Source: Bretschneidera sinensis
Lineage: Eukaryota > Streptophyta > Magnoliopsida > Brassicales > Akaniaceae
Direction: 5' to 3'
Assembly: GCA_023935145.1 (NCBI GenBank)
Contig: CM043704.1
Location: 95,319,873-95,383,872, forward strand
DNA: 64,000 bases
Part shown: positions 48,091-60,149 of the stretch, one piece after another
Numbering within the stretch: the first letter of the stretch is position 1
Layout of the letters: each line of letters begins with the position of its first letter
Notes under the pieces: generated by a model
What the model saw: the letters and a program-made list of their open reading frames with translations, nothing else
What the model was told of the DNA's origin: nothing
Databases searched by the model: none
Made by a program: the position numbers and the translations under genes

Positions 48091-49046
48091 CTTTTATCAG
48101 AACTCCTTGCAACTCAATAATCTTCTCCTTTGAGAAAGAGCCAACAGCTCAGATATCAAATAAATGAGAGAGAGAGAGATTAATCTTTCAACAAAATGGG
48201 AGTGCATCCCTAAATCTTGCAAATTACCCTTTTAATAGGTGAGGTAGGGGTCATATTATTGCAATAATAATAATTCAAAAGGGCGTCCTCAATCCCCAAT
48301 TGAAAAATTAGGAGCCCCACCAATAACAACGAATAATTTAAAAGATGCAAGCTCGACAAAAACACAAAACCAGAAAAAAAAAAAAAACAAATGCATAACA
48401 AATTAAGGATATAACCTGAATTCAATATGCTAAAAAAAAAACAATTCATGCATGGAAGATTTATTTTACAAAAATATTTCATAATGAATTATGGAATTGA
48501 ATGGGTATTCACTTAGTACCTACTGCAACGTGAATATAATACATTTAGGCATTGAGAAGCGGTTTAAATAAATTTATATCAATTTATTTAAATATTTTTA
48601 TTTTAAAAAAATTTAAATAAATTGGTTTAAATTTTCACAAACATTGCCTTGATTAATTTATTTTTTTATTTTATAATTGAGGATGAAAGATTCGAATTAG
48701 AACAGTAAACTCTAAACGTGTGATTTTGTGGAACATATCGGATACGGGTCAATGGATGGTTAACTCCTACACTTTAATTCGCAGCTTAGCAGGTGAGATA
48801 ACGGATCCAACGTCTGAGGCCTAAATTCGCACGTCTAATTGTTTATTTGTTTATCCTTTAGAGATCTGAAGTACCCTATTCAGCCACTAAAATTATTAAT
48901 TAATTATCAGTACTGAATTAATGTTCAGCGGTATTTATATTCTAAATCAATGCATCATCATCCACAAAGCACCCAAGCAAATTGACCAACCAGATGACTC
49001 TCCCTCCTTTTCTCTGCACTCCATAGTAAGATCTCAGCGGACTTCA
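48091..49046. other. BURP copy 4 upstream region
   Basis: It contains a GA run (48167-48178), a shortened copy of the BURP upstream repeat (about 48180-48560), and sequence matching 29600-30080 upstream of the UreG fragment. No gene was seen. BURP promoter elements are not obvious. Confidence 0.6.
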
Positions 49047-49720
49047 ATGGCTTCACACGATCATTATGATCATGACCATGATCATCATCATCATACCCAT
49101 GAGTAATCTCCTTTAAATTTGCATTTTAATTATTTTATTTTTCTGCTTTGGGTTTAATCTCTAATTTTTTTTTGTTAACTGATTTATTTAAGTGTGGAAT
49201 ATAATTGAGCGATTTTCACGGTTAATCAATTTGAATCGTACTCGTTTAAGTGAATTTGAATAGAAATAAATAAGTTTTTATTACGAATAATATTTTATAA
49301 ATTTAACATTTGATAATTAAACGAATACGATGATGGATATGTCTAATTTTACGAGTAACTTATTCTTGAATAAATAGAGATGATGATTCACAAGTTTTTT
49401 TTTTTACAACTAACCGATTCAAATTAACTAACATAGGTATAAATAAATAAATATCTTCACATTTAAAAATAATGTTTCATAGATTTTAACTATTCCAAAT
49501 TCAAATTCAAATTCAAATAAAGAATTAGATATAGTTATAAATTTGGCAAATTCGCAAATAACTTTTGTCATTCCTAATAATAGCCTAACAGAAAATCTCA
49601 TGGTGATTCAACATCTTGTGTGGCCCCAGATGACAAGAGTGTACCATAGCCCATCCATCTTGCCATTCCTAATAATAGCCCGACAGAAAATCTCATGGTG
49701 ATTTATACCAGTTTTCAACA
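49047..49720 (+). pseudogene. ureG: 5' fragment of UreG in block B (exon 1 plus decayed exon 2 pieces)
   Basis: Exon 1 (49047-49102) encodes MASHDHYDHDHDHHHHTH and ends CATGA|GTAATC, like plant UreG and the fragment at 30082. Exon 2 remnants start at 49592 (aaaatctcatggtgattcaa, then gtgtaccatagccc) and again near 49687 (aaaatctcatggtgattt). Both are truncated, and the first has a shifted frame (tgtgtggccccagatgacaagag). No GTPase domain follows. This copy is more decayed than the one in block A. Confidence 0.85.
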
Positions 49721-50147
49721 GAGATTTCATGTCCCCCTCAATTATTATATTTTAAGATAAGGTGAAATATAATCAACGATTCAAGTTTAACAACAATTAT
49801 AATTTTATTTTATTTTTTTAAAATTAATTTTTCTACCAAAAATTTTAATTGATATAATAATTATATTCAAAATAGTTAACTATTAACGAAAAATCTTTTG
49901 TATCAGTCACGTAATTTGATATGTAAGTTATTTATTACATATATAATGAATATTAATTAAAAAGCATTTATATTTTTCTCATTTTTTTATTAAATTTTTA
50001 ACTGTAGAATGAGTTTATCGTTTATCCAAAATTTGAACCTTACAATCTGATGGATGTAATATTTATGAGCCCGTTCAGTATCATTAAATTTGTGTTTATT
50101 AATATCACGAGTATTAGTATCTTATTTCTATTGCCTTTTTTCCCCTC

Positions 50148-50154
50148 TATATAA
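50148..50154 (+). promoter_or_regulatory. TATA box of DUF2775 copy C
   Basis: tatataa lies 63 bp upstream of the ATG at 50217, in the same context as copy B (cccctctatataag). Confidence 0.75.
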
Positions 50155-50216
50155 GAAGAGTGTAAACTGCCTCTCTCCATGCAAGGTGAGGTGATAACTT
50201 TGGCTTGACCGAAGAC

Positions 50217-50791
50217 ATGAAGTCCTTTGCTTTCTTCTCAGTACTCTTCTTATTTCTCTTGGTAAGCATCCCCTATTAAAGGTCAAATTAACCATAGAAG
50301 CCATATATCCATCCTTTTATTTGAAAATTGTTTAAAAAGTTTTATAGTCGATCTAAAATGGTTTGCTAGGACTAACATGCATATTTTTCCTCTTTCTTGT
50401 GCAGTTTGCTAGCAAGATAGCAGCAAGGAAGGACGTTGGCGAATATTGGAAAGGTGTAATGAAAGATCAACCCATGCCTGAATCGATTCGAGGTCTCATT
50501 CATGTGGATCCTGCTTTGTCTATCTCCAAGGAGAAAACTAATTGTCATACACCTGAAAATTTTGAGCATAAAGAAGAGAAGCCCTTTGTTAAGGACTTTG
50601 AACCGGGACCTAATCTTTCGGTTTATAAGGATGGAATTAAACTAGCAGATCAAGAGAAGACCTTTGTTAAGGACTTTGAACCGGGACCTAATGCTTCGGT
50701 TTATAAGGATGGAATTAAACTAGCAGATCAAGAGAAGACCTTTGTTAAGGACTTTGAACCGGGACCTAATGCTACGGTTTACCATGATTAA
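50217..50791 (+). CDS. DUF2775 / organ-specific-protein S2-like secreted repeat protein, copy C
   Basis: Exon 1 is 50217-50261 (MKSFAFFSVLFLFLL, signal peptide), then a 143-bp phase-0 intron, then exon 2 at 50405-50791 after TGCAG, giving a predicted 143 residues. The leader ARKDVGEYWKGVMKDQPMPE is identical to copy B. Three repeats follow: KPFVKDFEPGPNLSVYKDG, KTFVKDFEPGPNASVYKDG and KTFVKDFEPGPNATVYHD. The first two share an identical spacer (IKLADQE). Compared with copy B, one repeat is absent and the residues before Tyr vary (LSVY, ASVY, ATVY). The last repeat ends at the stop. A 20-bp insertion follows the stop relative to copy B. Function is unknown as for copy B. Confidence 0.93.
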
Positions 50792-51018
50792 AGCGCTGTT
50801 TGGATCTCACTTTAAAAAAGATCCCAAACAACTCCTAAAGAGAGAAAAAAAGGTTCTCCGTTCGTGCTGACTATAACGCCTCTTCTATTTCATATTTCTA
50901 TGGCATGTAATAATAGAAGTTTAAGTACTTCACAAGCGTGGTTCAATATTGTGTGATTTTAGTTTTAAGTGTATAAAGATGTTTATATGTGAAAAACTAG
51001 TATTATGTGATGATATTG

Positions 51019-51024
51019 AATAAA
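51019..51024 (+). terminator. Likely poly(A) signal of DUF2775 copy C
   Basis: AATAAA in the same context as copy B (attgaataaaagtatc). Confidence 0.55.
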
Positions 51025-51154
51025 AGTATCAAGTTAGTTCCCATTTTCCATTCCTTGGCTTGTATTTGATGCCTGGATATCTCATCAATTCTTAAATCCA
51101 TTTTTTACTCTTTTTGATTTTAGTTGTGTTCATCCATATCTTTAGGCTTTAGAG

Positions 51155-51158
<4 letters not shown>

Positions 51159-51190
<32 letters not shown>
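51159..51190. repeat. Poly(T) tract
   Basis: About 32 consecutive T, absent at this length from the matching site in block A (near 32425). Confidence 0.85.
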
Positions 51191-51773
51191 CAGTTTTTGG
51201 GGTGACAAAGAAGACTTTTAATTAGTTTGGGAAAAATTGTTTCTTATTTTGTAATTGTTTATTCTAGTAGGAATAACAGTAATTTCCTATTAGATTGTTA
51301 ATTGTACAAGTAGTATAATAATCTACTATGAAGTTGTTTTTTTTTCTAATAGTATTAGAAAAATATCTTCTATATAAGAGAGGTTTACTACTAGAGCTAG
51401 GATGAGAGCTTAAAGTGTATTGAGATTTTTGGTTGTCAAGTAGAGATGACACTTACAAGGAGAGCTAGGTTAAGAACTTTTGTTGTATTGTGACTTTGGG
51501 TGAGAGTTTGACAACTTTACTCTTCTTAAAGTTGTACTTGAAGATTAATTAAATAGTAGAGTTGTTGGTGGATGTAGACAAAGAGATTGCTGAACTATAT
51601 TAATTATTGGTATTCTTACTCTTTGTTTGTTTTACCTATTTAATTATGTGATTGTGTTTTTTTACCTAAATTTTGAGTAGGTGAATTTTAGTGATAAAAT
51701 CCAAACACAAAAGTATTTGGATATTTGACATGATTAATCTTTAAGTACGTGCAAATCGTGTTGTTCGTGTTAA

Positions 51774-51811
<38 letters not shown>

Positions 51812-52119
51812 CACACAATGTATATGCTAGTCCCACATCGGTTAGAATGGGAAACATTCTCTTTATGTTAGGCTATAAATAGGATACCTCCCTTATAAGC
51901 AAATCACATCATTCAATACAATTCTCTTTTCTTTGTATTGTATCACTTCCTCTTAAATTTAATTTGGACTCAGAGCCAGGTTCTTAGTGGTTCTCGGTAT
52001 ATCAAGAGTTGAATATACATTGCGATTGCCACTATTAGTGGATCATTCACATCAGAAAGACTTCTTATATATTCTCTTCATACCTATCAGGTCATCATTA
52101 TAGTCGGAGTCTTATTCTC

Positions 52120-52345
52120 TATCGACATCACTATAATCGGAGTCTTATTCTCCATTGATGTCCCCGGTTCGAGTTTGTTAATTCTGTAAGAAGCAAGCCC
52201 CTGGCCATCTTCAGCCGCCACTCTATTGACATCATCTCAGCCGTCGCTCCATCGATGTCACTATAATCGGAGTCTTATGCTCCATCGATGTCCCTGGTTC
52301 GAGTTTGTCAATTATGTAAGAAGCAAGCCCCTGGTCATCTTCAGC
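52120..52345. repeat. ~139-bp tandem duplication inside the copia gag
   Basis: Two copies share ataatcggagtcttat, then tgtccc-ggttcgagtttgt and aagaagcaagcccctgg. They start near 52128 and 52261. The duplication may have disrupted gag. Confidence 0.75.
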
Positions 52346-53549
52346 ATAATTGTTTCCAAAACCCCAACAAACATTCCCAGAAATACATATCTCGCGGTAC
52401 TCCTTCTAGATCTGCTGCCACTACTGCTAAAAGTTCATCATCCACTGCTTCCATTGAAACGTTTTCTGCCTCTGACATAGAGGAAATTGTCAAACAAGTC
52501 ATTGCTTATTCTGGTAATCTACCTTCTACTGCTATGTCAGCCACTTCAGGTAATTCATCTTGGTTCTTTGACTCTGCATTTTGTAATCACATAACTCCTT
52601 ATTCCACTCTTTTTTCCATTAAAAGTCTTGCTAATCATACTCTGACTATTCAAACTACCGATGGTTTTCCCATGACCGTGAGTCATATCGAAAAAATTGC
52701 AACATTAAACACTTTTCTTCCTGATACTTACTATATTCCCCAACTCACTTTCAATCTCATATCTGTTGGTCAATTATGTGACTTCGGTCTAACGGTCATT
52801 TTTTCTGCTTCTGGTTGTTGTGTGCAAGATCCAAAGACGGGACAAACTCTTGGGATAGGCCGTAAGGTTGGACGACTCTTTGAGCTTATCAATCTTTACA
52901 TTCCACTCCATTTCTCCTCATCAGTTTAGACAGCAGCCTAGTCTCATCTATCCCATCCGTCAGTCTTTGGCATTCTCGTCTAGGTCATGCTTTTGTCGGT
53001 CGTCTTCAATCCTTACTATCTAGTGGTCATTTAGGGCTTGTTAATAAATAACAATTTGATTGTCTTCCTTGTCAACTTGCCAAACAATCGACATTGTCAC
53101 TTCACGATGAAGTAATTCTTTTTCTTTTGCACCATTTGACTTGATTCACTTTGATGTTTGGGGCCCGTCTCCTACTGTTACTATAAGAGGCTCTAGATAT
53201 TTTGTAATTTTTGTTGACAATTACTCTCGTTACCCCTAGATATTTTTTATGCGTAATCGATCTAAATTACCTCAATTATACTTTGATTTTGCTACCATGG
53301 TCAAAACTCAATTTTCTTGTAATATCAAAGTGTTTTGTGCTGACAATGCTGCTGAATATGCAGACTCTAGCGTCCTTAACTTTCTTCGCCAATATGACAC
53401 TTTTCCTCATTGTTCATAACCAGACATCTCTCAACAAAATGGGCGTGCTGAGCGTAAACACAGAGACATTCTCAATACTGTCCGTGCTATTTTCATATTC
53501 GCTTCGTGTCCTGGACGTTTTTGGGGTGAAGCTGCTCTTACAACTGTTT

Positions 53550-54896
53550 ACTGATAAGTGCTTAAATATTCATATTTAAGCCCCTTAATTTACAATTATT
53601 AGGTTCTTTGTTTGTGTATTTCAGTATATTCTACTTCATTTTTTGTGTTTTCTGTGTTTTTTTATAGGTTTTTGAAGAAAAGATAGCATTTTGGAGCTCT
53701 AAGGAAGAAAACTAAAGATCTGGAACCAGATAAGTACGATCGAGCGCACAGAAAAGTGCGATCGAGCGCACAAGCACCCAACACCCACGTAAGGATCAAG
53801 CATAGCCTGCACTCGTGTGCAAGAAGAAGGCTCGACCACAGATGCGCTCGAGCACATACGTACAGTAAGCCGGCAGAACCTGTTTTGGAAATAATGGTTT
53901 GGGTCTTATTTTGGAAATTAGGGTTTCGAGGTGTCCTTAGAACCCTATAAATAAACTTGTAAAACACAAAAACATGGTCTTCCTTTTTAGTTTTAGTTTT
54001 AGGTAGGGAGGTCGGAGGTCGGACGAGCCCGGAAGAGAGATTGTGGAGACAAATTAAAGACTCTTCTCCATAGTGTTTTCGAGTTTTTTCTTTCCTTTTT
54101 TATTTTATTTTATGATGATGTGTAACTAAACTCTTAGTAGAGCTCGATTGAAGCCCTAATTATGTTTACTCATTAATTCAATATTGGTGCCTTTGCGATA
54201 GTTATATGATAATGTTTAACTTGATTAATACCTGTTTTTATTTAAATTCCTCATATGTGTTTGCCTAATCGACATATGCATGTGGTATGGATTAGTTAGT
54301 TAAATCAATTTAGATGACCGAGTCCTGGGTTCAACAGTAGTAACAAAAGATATCCACGTCGGATTCTTGGGTTAATCAATATAGGAAACCAGGAGTAGAT
54401 ACCATATCCTAGGTCTCATGTGGTTGTCGATTTCCACAGATCTTATGCTATCTTAAGGAACAACTCAGTATACACCATGCTGAATCCCTTAAGAAAGAAA
54501 AGAGTTAGAGTAGATACCATGCCTAACTCATTGCTTAAGGAAATCAATAGTTTAAGGAGTAGATACCATACCCTTAGGTTGACAAACATTAGATATTCAG
54601 AGTATGACTAAAGCATTGACATATTGTTTTATTGGGTTGAGCATGATTAGCGGTGGATATCAAAGCCCTACGCTTCTATCATTATCTTGTTTTATCATTA
54701 TTTTGTTTTATCCTTATCAATTCAAACTCAATATTTATTTCTCTTGTTTTTAGTTTTATCTTGCGAATTTAATTCTAAATTAGAATTTACCAATCCATGT
54801 GGAGATGATCTCGTATTTGCACACAATGCTACTATTGACCTTGTGCACTTACAAGTAAAACTGTACGATTATTTGCTTATTTATTTAGGTAGATAA
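53550..54896 (+). mobile_element. Interspersed repeat X, copy 1 (unclassified, LTR-like)
   Basis: About 1.35 kb inserted between the copia integrase codons for VY and NNIY. It starts near tgataagtgcttaaat and ends near atttatttaggtagataa. A promoter-like ccctataaataaac lies at 53942. It carries several gcgctcgagc / gatcgagcgc words (53730-53860) and no recognisable protein. A second, inverted copy starts near 60600 at the right end of the window. It could be a solo LTR or a non-autonomous element. Confidence 0.7.
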
Positions 54897-56180
54897 ACGA
54901 ACAACATTTACACCAAGAACCATGTACCTTCTCCCATCATTGGGAATCAATCACCTTTTGAGCGTCTTTATGGTCACCCTCATAACTATAGCACTTTTAA
55001 GGTATTTGGTTGTGCATGTTTTGTTCTTCTTCAACCTCATGAGCGCACCAAATTGGAACCTAGATCTCGCTTATATTGTTTCTTGGGATACGATGTTGAA
55101 CACAAAGGATATAGATGTTGGGATCCTTACTCCAAACGTCTCTAAGTGTCTCGTAATGTTTTTTTTTCCGGGAACACAATATGCTCACCTCCATGTCCAA
55201 GTGTCACCTTTTACACGACAACACCTCTATCCTATTCACTGACCCCTCCAAGGATATTTTTCCCGACACTCTTGAGACAAACTCTTCTTTTGAGTCAATA
55301 TCTCCACCAACACATCATATCTCTTCATCAGATATGTCGTTACCACCTAACATGTTTACAGACAGCTCCATTGAGTTATCCACCTTACCCTCTTCTGAGC
55401 AACTTTGTCTATTCTGATGGATCTGCTCCAACACATCCTATTTATTTATCAGATATCTCATTACCACCTAACATGTATACAAACACCTCAATTAGGTTAT
55501 CCACTTTACCCTCTTCTGAGTAATTTGTCTCTTCCGATGGATTCGCTCAAATAGCTTATGATCTCCTTCATCGGTGAAGTAACTGGGTAAAAACCTCTTC
55601 TGTTAAGCTTCGTGACTTTGTTCTATTTTCTACTATTCTTTCTCACCATGAACCACAGTCTTATCGTGAAGCTAGTTCTAATCTTATTTGGGAAAAAACA
55701 ATGAATGATGAATTACAGGCACTCGAAAACACTCACACCTGGGATCTAGTAGACCTATCAAAAGGCAAACATATTTTGGGATGCAAGTGGGTTTACAAGA
55801 TCAAAACTCACTCTGATGGGTCCATTGATTGATACAAGGCTCGCTTGGTAGCTAAAGGGTTTACTCAGGAGTATAGGATCGACTATGAAGAGACCTTTGT
55901 GCCAGTTGCCCGCCTTATTTCAATTCACAGCTTAATTGTAGTTACTACCATTCGTCATTAAGGATTATTTCAGATGGATGTGAAAATGTTTTTCTTAATG
56001 GTGAACTCACCGAAGAAGTTTATATGTGCCCTCCTCCTGGTTCTCATCATCTTTCGCATCAAGTCTGTAAAATTCATCGGGCTCTCTATGGTCTCAGGCA
56101 AGCTCCTCGGGCTTGGTTTGCCAAGTTCAATACCATTGTTGGAGATTTTGGATTCACTCCTAGCTCACATGATTCTCCTC

Positions 56181-57405
56181 TGTAGATTGGGGTTCTAACC
56201 CAAAATAGGGTGTGAATTGGGTTTTTAAAAACTTTTGGTAATTATTTGCAAGTTTATAAAAAAAACAGTTAAATGCACAAGCGTACAAATAAGTAATGTG
56301 CTTTAAGTAAAAGAGTTCAAGGAAGAGAAAGTACAAACTCAGTTTATAGTGGTTCGGCAATATCGGATTCCTTCCGACCTTACGTCCACTCTCTTCAAGG
56401 AACCTCTTTGAAGTAATCCACTAAAACTTTTAGTCGTACAACTTCACAGGTGTTGTACAAACCTTACAACCAATCCCTTCCTCTTGGAAGCTATTCCCTT
56501 CCTTCTTGAAACTAATCCCTTCCTTACGGAAGCTAATCCATTCCTTATGGAAGCTTACAAATAAACACTCTAAGAGTTATTACAACTCTTTCCCTTTTAC
56601 AATAAATGTAATTTGTTGTAAAGTAAATAGTAGAGAGATAACAATGAATGCTTTTACAAATGAACAATATCTCTCTTTCAAGTATAAGCTTGAAGAATGG
56701 CTTAACAATAAATTTTTCAAAGCTTTTGAGAATTAATGAGAAAATTTATGAGTTGAATGTGTTATCTTCTTCTTTTAAATGCTTATTGAAGTGGGTTTAT
56801 ATACCATTAAATCAATATGGCCGTTAGACTCTGACTTGGTAGGTTTGGTGCATTAAATGCTCAAGTCCCGCGTCTCAAACGGTCATATTTTCGAATTGCC
56901 AGAAGACTGGGTCTTTGTACTAGTCGACTGGGTCAAGTGAAAAATCTAATTTTTAGGTTGTGGGAGAGTACCAATCGACTGGATCCTAAGCACCAGTCGA
57001 CTGGGACCTCACTGTCCCAGATGTCAATCGACTGGGGATATTCTGTCCCATACCCCAGTCGATTGGTACATTTGAGCCAGTCAACTGGGTTGCCCTTCAA
57101 CCCAGTTTTTCATGTAATAAAACTGTTTTTGACTTAGAAGTATTTGAATTAATTGTTTTGACAAAATTCTGTTGTAAAAAGAGTCATAAGACAAGCTACG
57201 TATTTGGACATAAGAGATTTACAGTTGGTTTCCATACTTTAATGCTTATTCTATATCTTCTATCTTATCTTGGTGTCTGATACTAGTTGAGTTCTTGCAT
57301 CTTGTTTCTTTGCTGAAAGCTTTTACCATTTAAATACTTAGATAAAACTGTTAGTAGAATTTAGAGTAGTGTTTTGTTATTATTAAAATTAGATAAAGGT
57401 CAACA
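56181..57405 (-). repeat. 3' LTR of a SIRE-like copia element
   Basis: On the minus strand the LTR starts TGTTGACC immediately after the polypurine tract AAAAAGGGGAGAT (57406-57420) and ends CCAATCTACA. It is inserted in the RT gene of the first copia element. It carries repeated ccagtcgactgg-type palindromes (see findings). No 5' LTR lies in the window. Confidence 0.8.
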
Positions 57406-57420
57406 ATCTCCCCTTTTTGA

Positions 57421-58534
57421 TGATGATAAAACTAATGAGAGAAAACAGTTTTAAAAACTAAGTGTTGGGTTTTTAGAAAAAAAAAAATGGGCAAAGTTTC
57501 CTCTGTTTTTCAGATAAAACCAACCTGTAAAGCAGTTCAAATGTAGTTTATAAAAAACCCAACTAAGCAAAGTAAAACAGATTTATATTCATCAAGGTAT
57601 TCGGAGCAATGTTCCCCCTAAATCTATGCTTTATTTTAAGTTTACATTGATATTTCTCTTTTTTTTTCATTTTTGTCTCCTGTTTTGACAACAGCAGAAA
57701 AAATGGTGCAAACTCAAAAAAAAAATAAGCAACACGGACACTATAGAAAGTAAGATAATGCATAAAAAAAACTTTTATATGAAAACTAGGCATTATTCGG
57801 AGCTGGGAAGACTTCCCAGGAAGAACCTGAAGTTTTCACACTAGCATAAGTAGTTAAAGCATATTGCGGAGTACAAAAGACTTCAACCAAGTAATCATAT
57901 AGCTTAAAAGTAAAGCAAGTATATGAACCATGAGCTAGATAACTAAAATATAGGCAAATATATACAAGCATCCATACATCACTAGCTTCTAAAAGCCAAA
58001 TATCAAATATAATAACAGAAATGTATGATAAAGTAGTAAGTGTTCGTGCTAAGATCATCTAAGAGCTATATATATAAGAAAAAAAAAAGGGATAAAATAG
58101 GAAGCTCAGCGAGTAGGAGAATCATAGCTATCTTGAATAAGATCCTAAAGCTCAACCAATGAGCCCTCTGTGTACTCTTGGTGCAGCTCAAAGTTGTCTC
58201 GAAGTGAGCGAAGGTCATGGTGCATGGAATCAACAGAAGAGCTCAAGCTCTGGAACCCATACTGCATGGATAGCTGGAGGCTCAAAATAGCATATAGTAG
58301 ATCATCGTACCCAGCCTGACCAACACTAGAACCACCAAGCTATGGTGATCGGTCATCAGTATCCGTAGCAATGGGAGGGGCTGCATCACCAGGAACCTCA
58401 TCGTCCTCCTCGCTGCTGTTATCCTCTCCAATCCTTATATTCTTCTCGGCCTTATAGTAGATCAATCCATCGCAGATAATGCACCCCACCTTCTTCAGAG
58501 AAGAGACATTGATAATGTCCTTGAGGCCGATGTC
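57421..58534 (-). other. 3' region of the SIRE-like element between extra ORF and polypurine tract
   Basis: The stretch about 58100-58534 continues the extra ORF's acidic 3' part in broken frames. The remainder is AT-rich untranslated-type sequence. No separate gene was seen. Confidence 0.5.
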
Positions 58535-59376
58535 CTAAGCCTCATAGGCGGGAAAGGGAACCAAAAAGTTTTGGAGGATGAAGGTTATAAGCATCCCATA
58601 GGGAAGGCACCTGGAGTCACTAGCTTCGTCGTTGATCATGTTGGCGAGCAGTTGGGGGTAGATATTGAAGTGGTGTCCAGTTTTGAGACACCAAATCAAT
58701 ACGACGTCTATCTTCGAGAGATAGCCTTGACTCCTAAGTCGTGGATGGATGGTCCAACTCACGATGGGATTGAACAACTTTGAATCGAGAGGCATGTCAC
58801 TACATGTGTGAAATATAGTGGGCTGAAAGATGTAGTTAGGGTCTCCGCTAATGATCTGGTATGTTTCCTCATAGTTGAAGTTGTCCAGCCATTCATCTAG
58901 ACTCCATTGGATCTCTCCCACTGGAATCCCCAAGATGCTCACCAGGAGGTCAATGTTCACCTCAAACTCCACACCCATCACACTAGTTCTGAAACGAAGA
59001 GTCAGTGGACTAGGTTTCACCAAGTTCGCATAGAACTGGTAAATCAGACGTAGGTAGTACTTTTGGTGAATCTTGACAAGTGGTATCAAGTGCACTGCCT
59101 CAAAAAGAGGTAATATGTCAAAGTTTGCATGATGAATAGAATCGAACTCAATGAATCTACCCATCATGATCTTTTTGTATCGAATGTCGGAATTATACCT
59201 CTCTTTGGCGGTTGGACTCCAGAAGAGTAAGTCATCGAGCTCAGTCCTTACATTTTTGCTCGAGGATCCTGTCAATCCTTTTCCTTTAGCATATGGTTCC
59301 ATGTATTTCTTATACCGTGACCTTGTAGACGCGTGAGGTCCTCCAATGGTGGTTTAGATTTGGATTCTCTCAGACA
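58535..59376 (-). pseudogene. Extra ORF of SIRE-like element (plant transposon protein, Transposase_32-like)
   Basis: From the ATG at 59376 the frame reads MSERIQI, stop, TTIGGPHASTRSRYKKYMEP, and then an open 255-residue stretch from 59302. That stretch contains KERYNSDIRYKKIMMGRFIE, then FDILPLFEAVHLIPLVKIHQ and GVEFEVNIDLLVSILGIPVG. I recognise this as the 'putative plant transposon protein' domain found in the extra ORFs of plant retrotransposons (PF20167-like). It ends in a stop at 58535. One early stop breaks the frame; the rest is well preserved. Its role in the element is not known. Confidence 0.75.
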
Positions 59377-60149
59377 TTTTGGAAAAAGTGTTTTTAAGGA
59401 GATCTGATAGATTTTTGGAGAAAAAAGAAACTTTCAACTGTGGAAAGTTGAAATAAAGGTGATGGAGGATGAGATTAAGATTTCTATGGAGTGTTTTCGT
59501 GAGATTTTGGACAGAAAAATGAGATTTTCTAGATAGAGAAATCATCAGGGTTTTGAAAACGGCGTGAAATTTCTAAAAAACTTAAGTGACTATTTATAAA
59601 ATCGCGATACCAGTCGACTGAGTTAGGGCACCAATCGATTGGATCCTTCACTAATATGGGAAATTTTGTCATACCAGTCAATTGAGTCGAGACACCAGTC
59701 GACTGGGTTATTCATACAAGTCGACTGGGTAGTTACCAGAAATTCAAAATTTAGCTCCAAAAAAGGTCTTGTGCTACCAGTCGACTGGGTACTTGGACTA
59801 GTCGACTGGGTGAAAAGGTAATGTATTACCAGTTGACTTGAACCTTAAAAGAAAGCTCCTGCTTAGAGTTTTAGCACGAATTTTGTTTATCTATGTCATC
59901 TTGAGTGAGGGAAATATTAAATAAGGTTTAATACTCATTCACTGGATGTCAAATATGTATATGATGAATGATGATGTAATCAAACATATAGTTTATCATA
60001 GTCTATTAGCCCATTCACAGTCTAATCTTACAAAAACTAGCTTCACTTAAGGGTTTTATAAGAATATCAGCTATTTGATCCTCTGAAGGAATGAATTCTA
60101 GTCTTATATCACATTTTTTAGCATGATCTCTTATAAAATGATGTCTAAT

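Larger units (their letters stand above)
44485..51770. repeat. Segmental duplication block B (paralogue of about 23040-32660 plus 41297-42000)
   Basis: The order of BURP gene (-), UreG fragment (+) and DUF2775 gene (+) and the spacer sequence repeat block A. Block A is longer because of a local tandem duplication, a solo LTR and the chromovirus. The intron of DUF2775 differs by 2 substitutions and 1 indel in about 142 bp, whereas the downstream flank (51383 onward versus 41297 onward) differs at about 17 of 137 positions by eye. Confidence 0.88.
51774..56180 (+). mobile_element. Ty1/copia retrotransposon remnant, interrupted twice
   Basis: A (TG)n(TA)n tract leads into an LTR-like stretch with tagtcccacatcggtt and ggctataaatagg (TATA). 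A PBS-like word tttggactcagagcc lies near 51965. Coding remnants on the plus strand follow: a zinc-knuckle (CQLCKKQAPGHLQHNC) and protease-like WFFDSAFCNHITPY at 52288-52926; the pre-integrase motif LWHSRLGHAFVGRLQSL near 52970; and integrase pieces to about 53550. After repeat X, integrase resumes with NNIYTKNHVPSPIIGNQSPF, then RT near 55700-56160 ([34 protein letters not shown]). The SIRE-like LTR then cuts the RT. Several stops; inactive. Confidence 0.88.
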
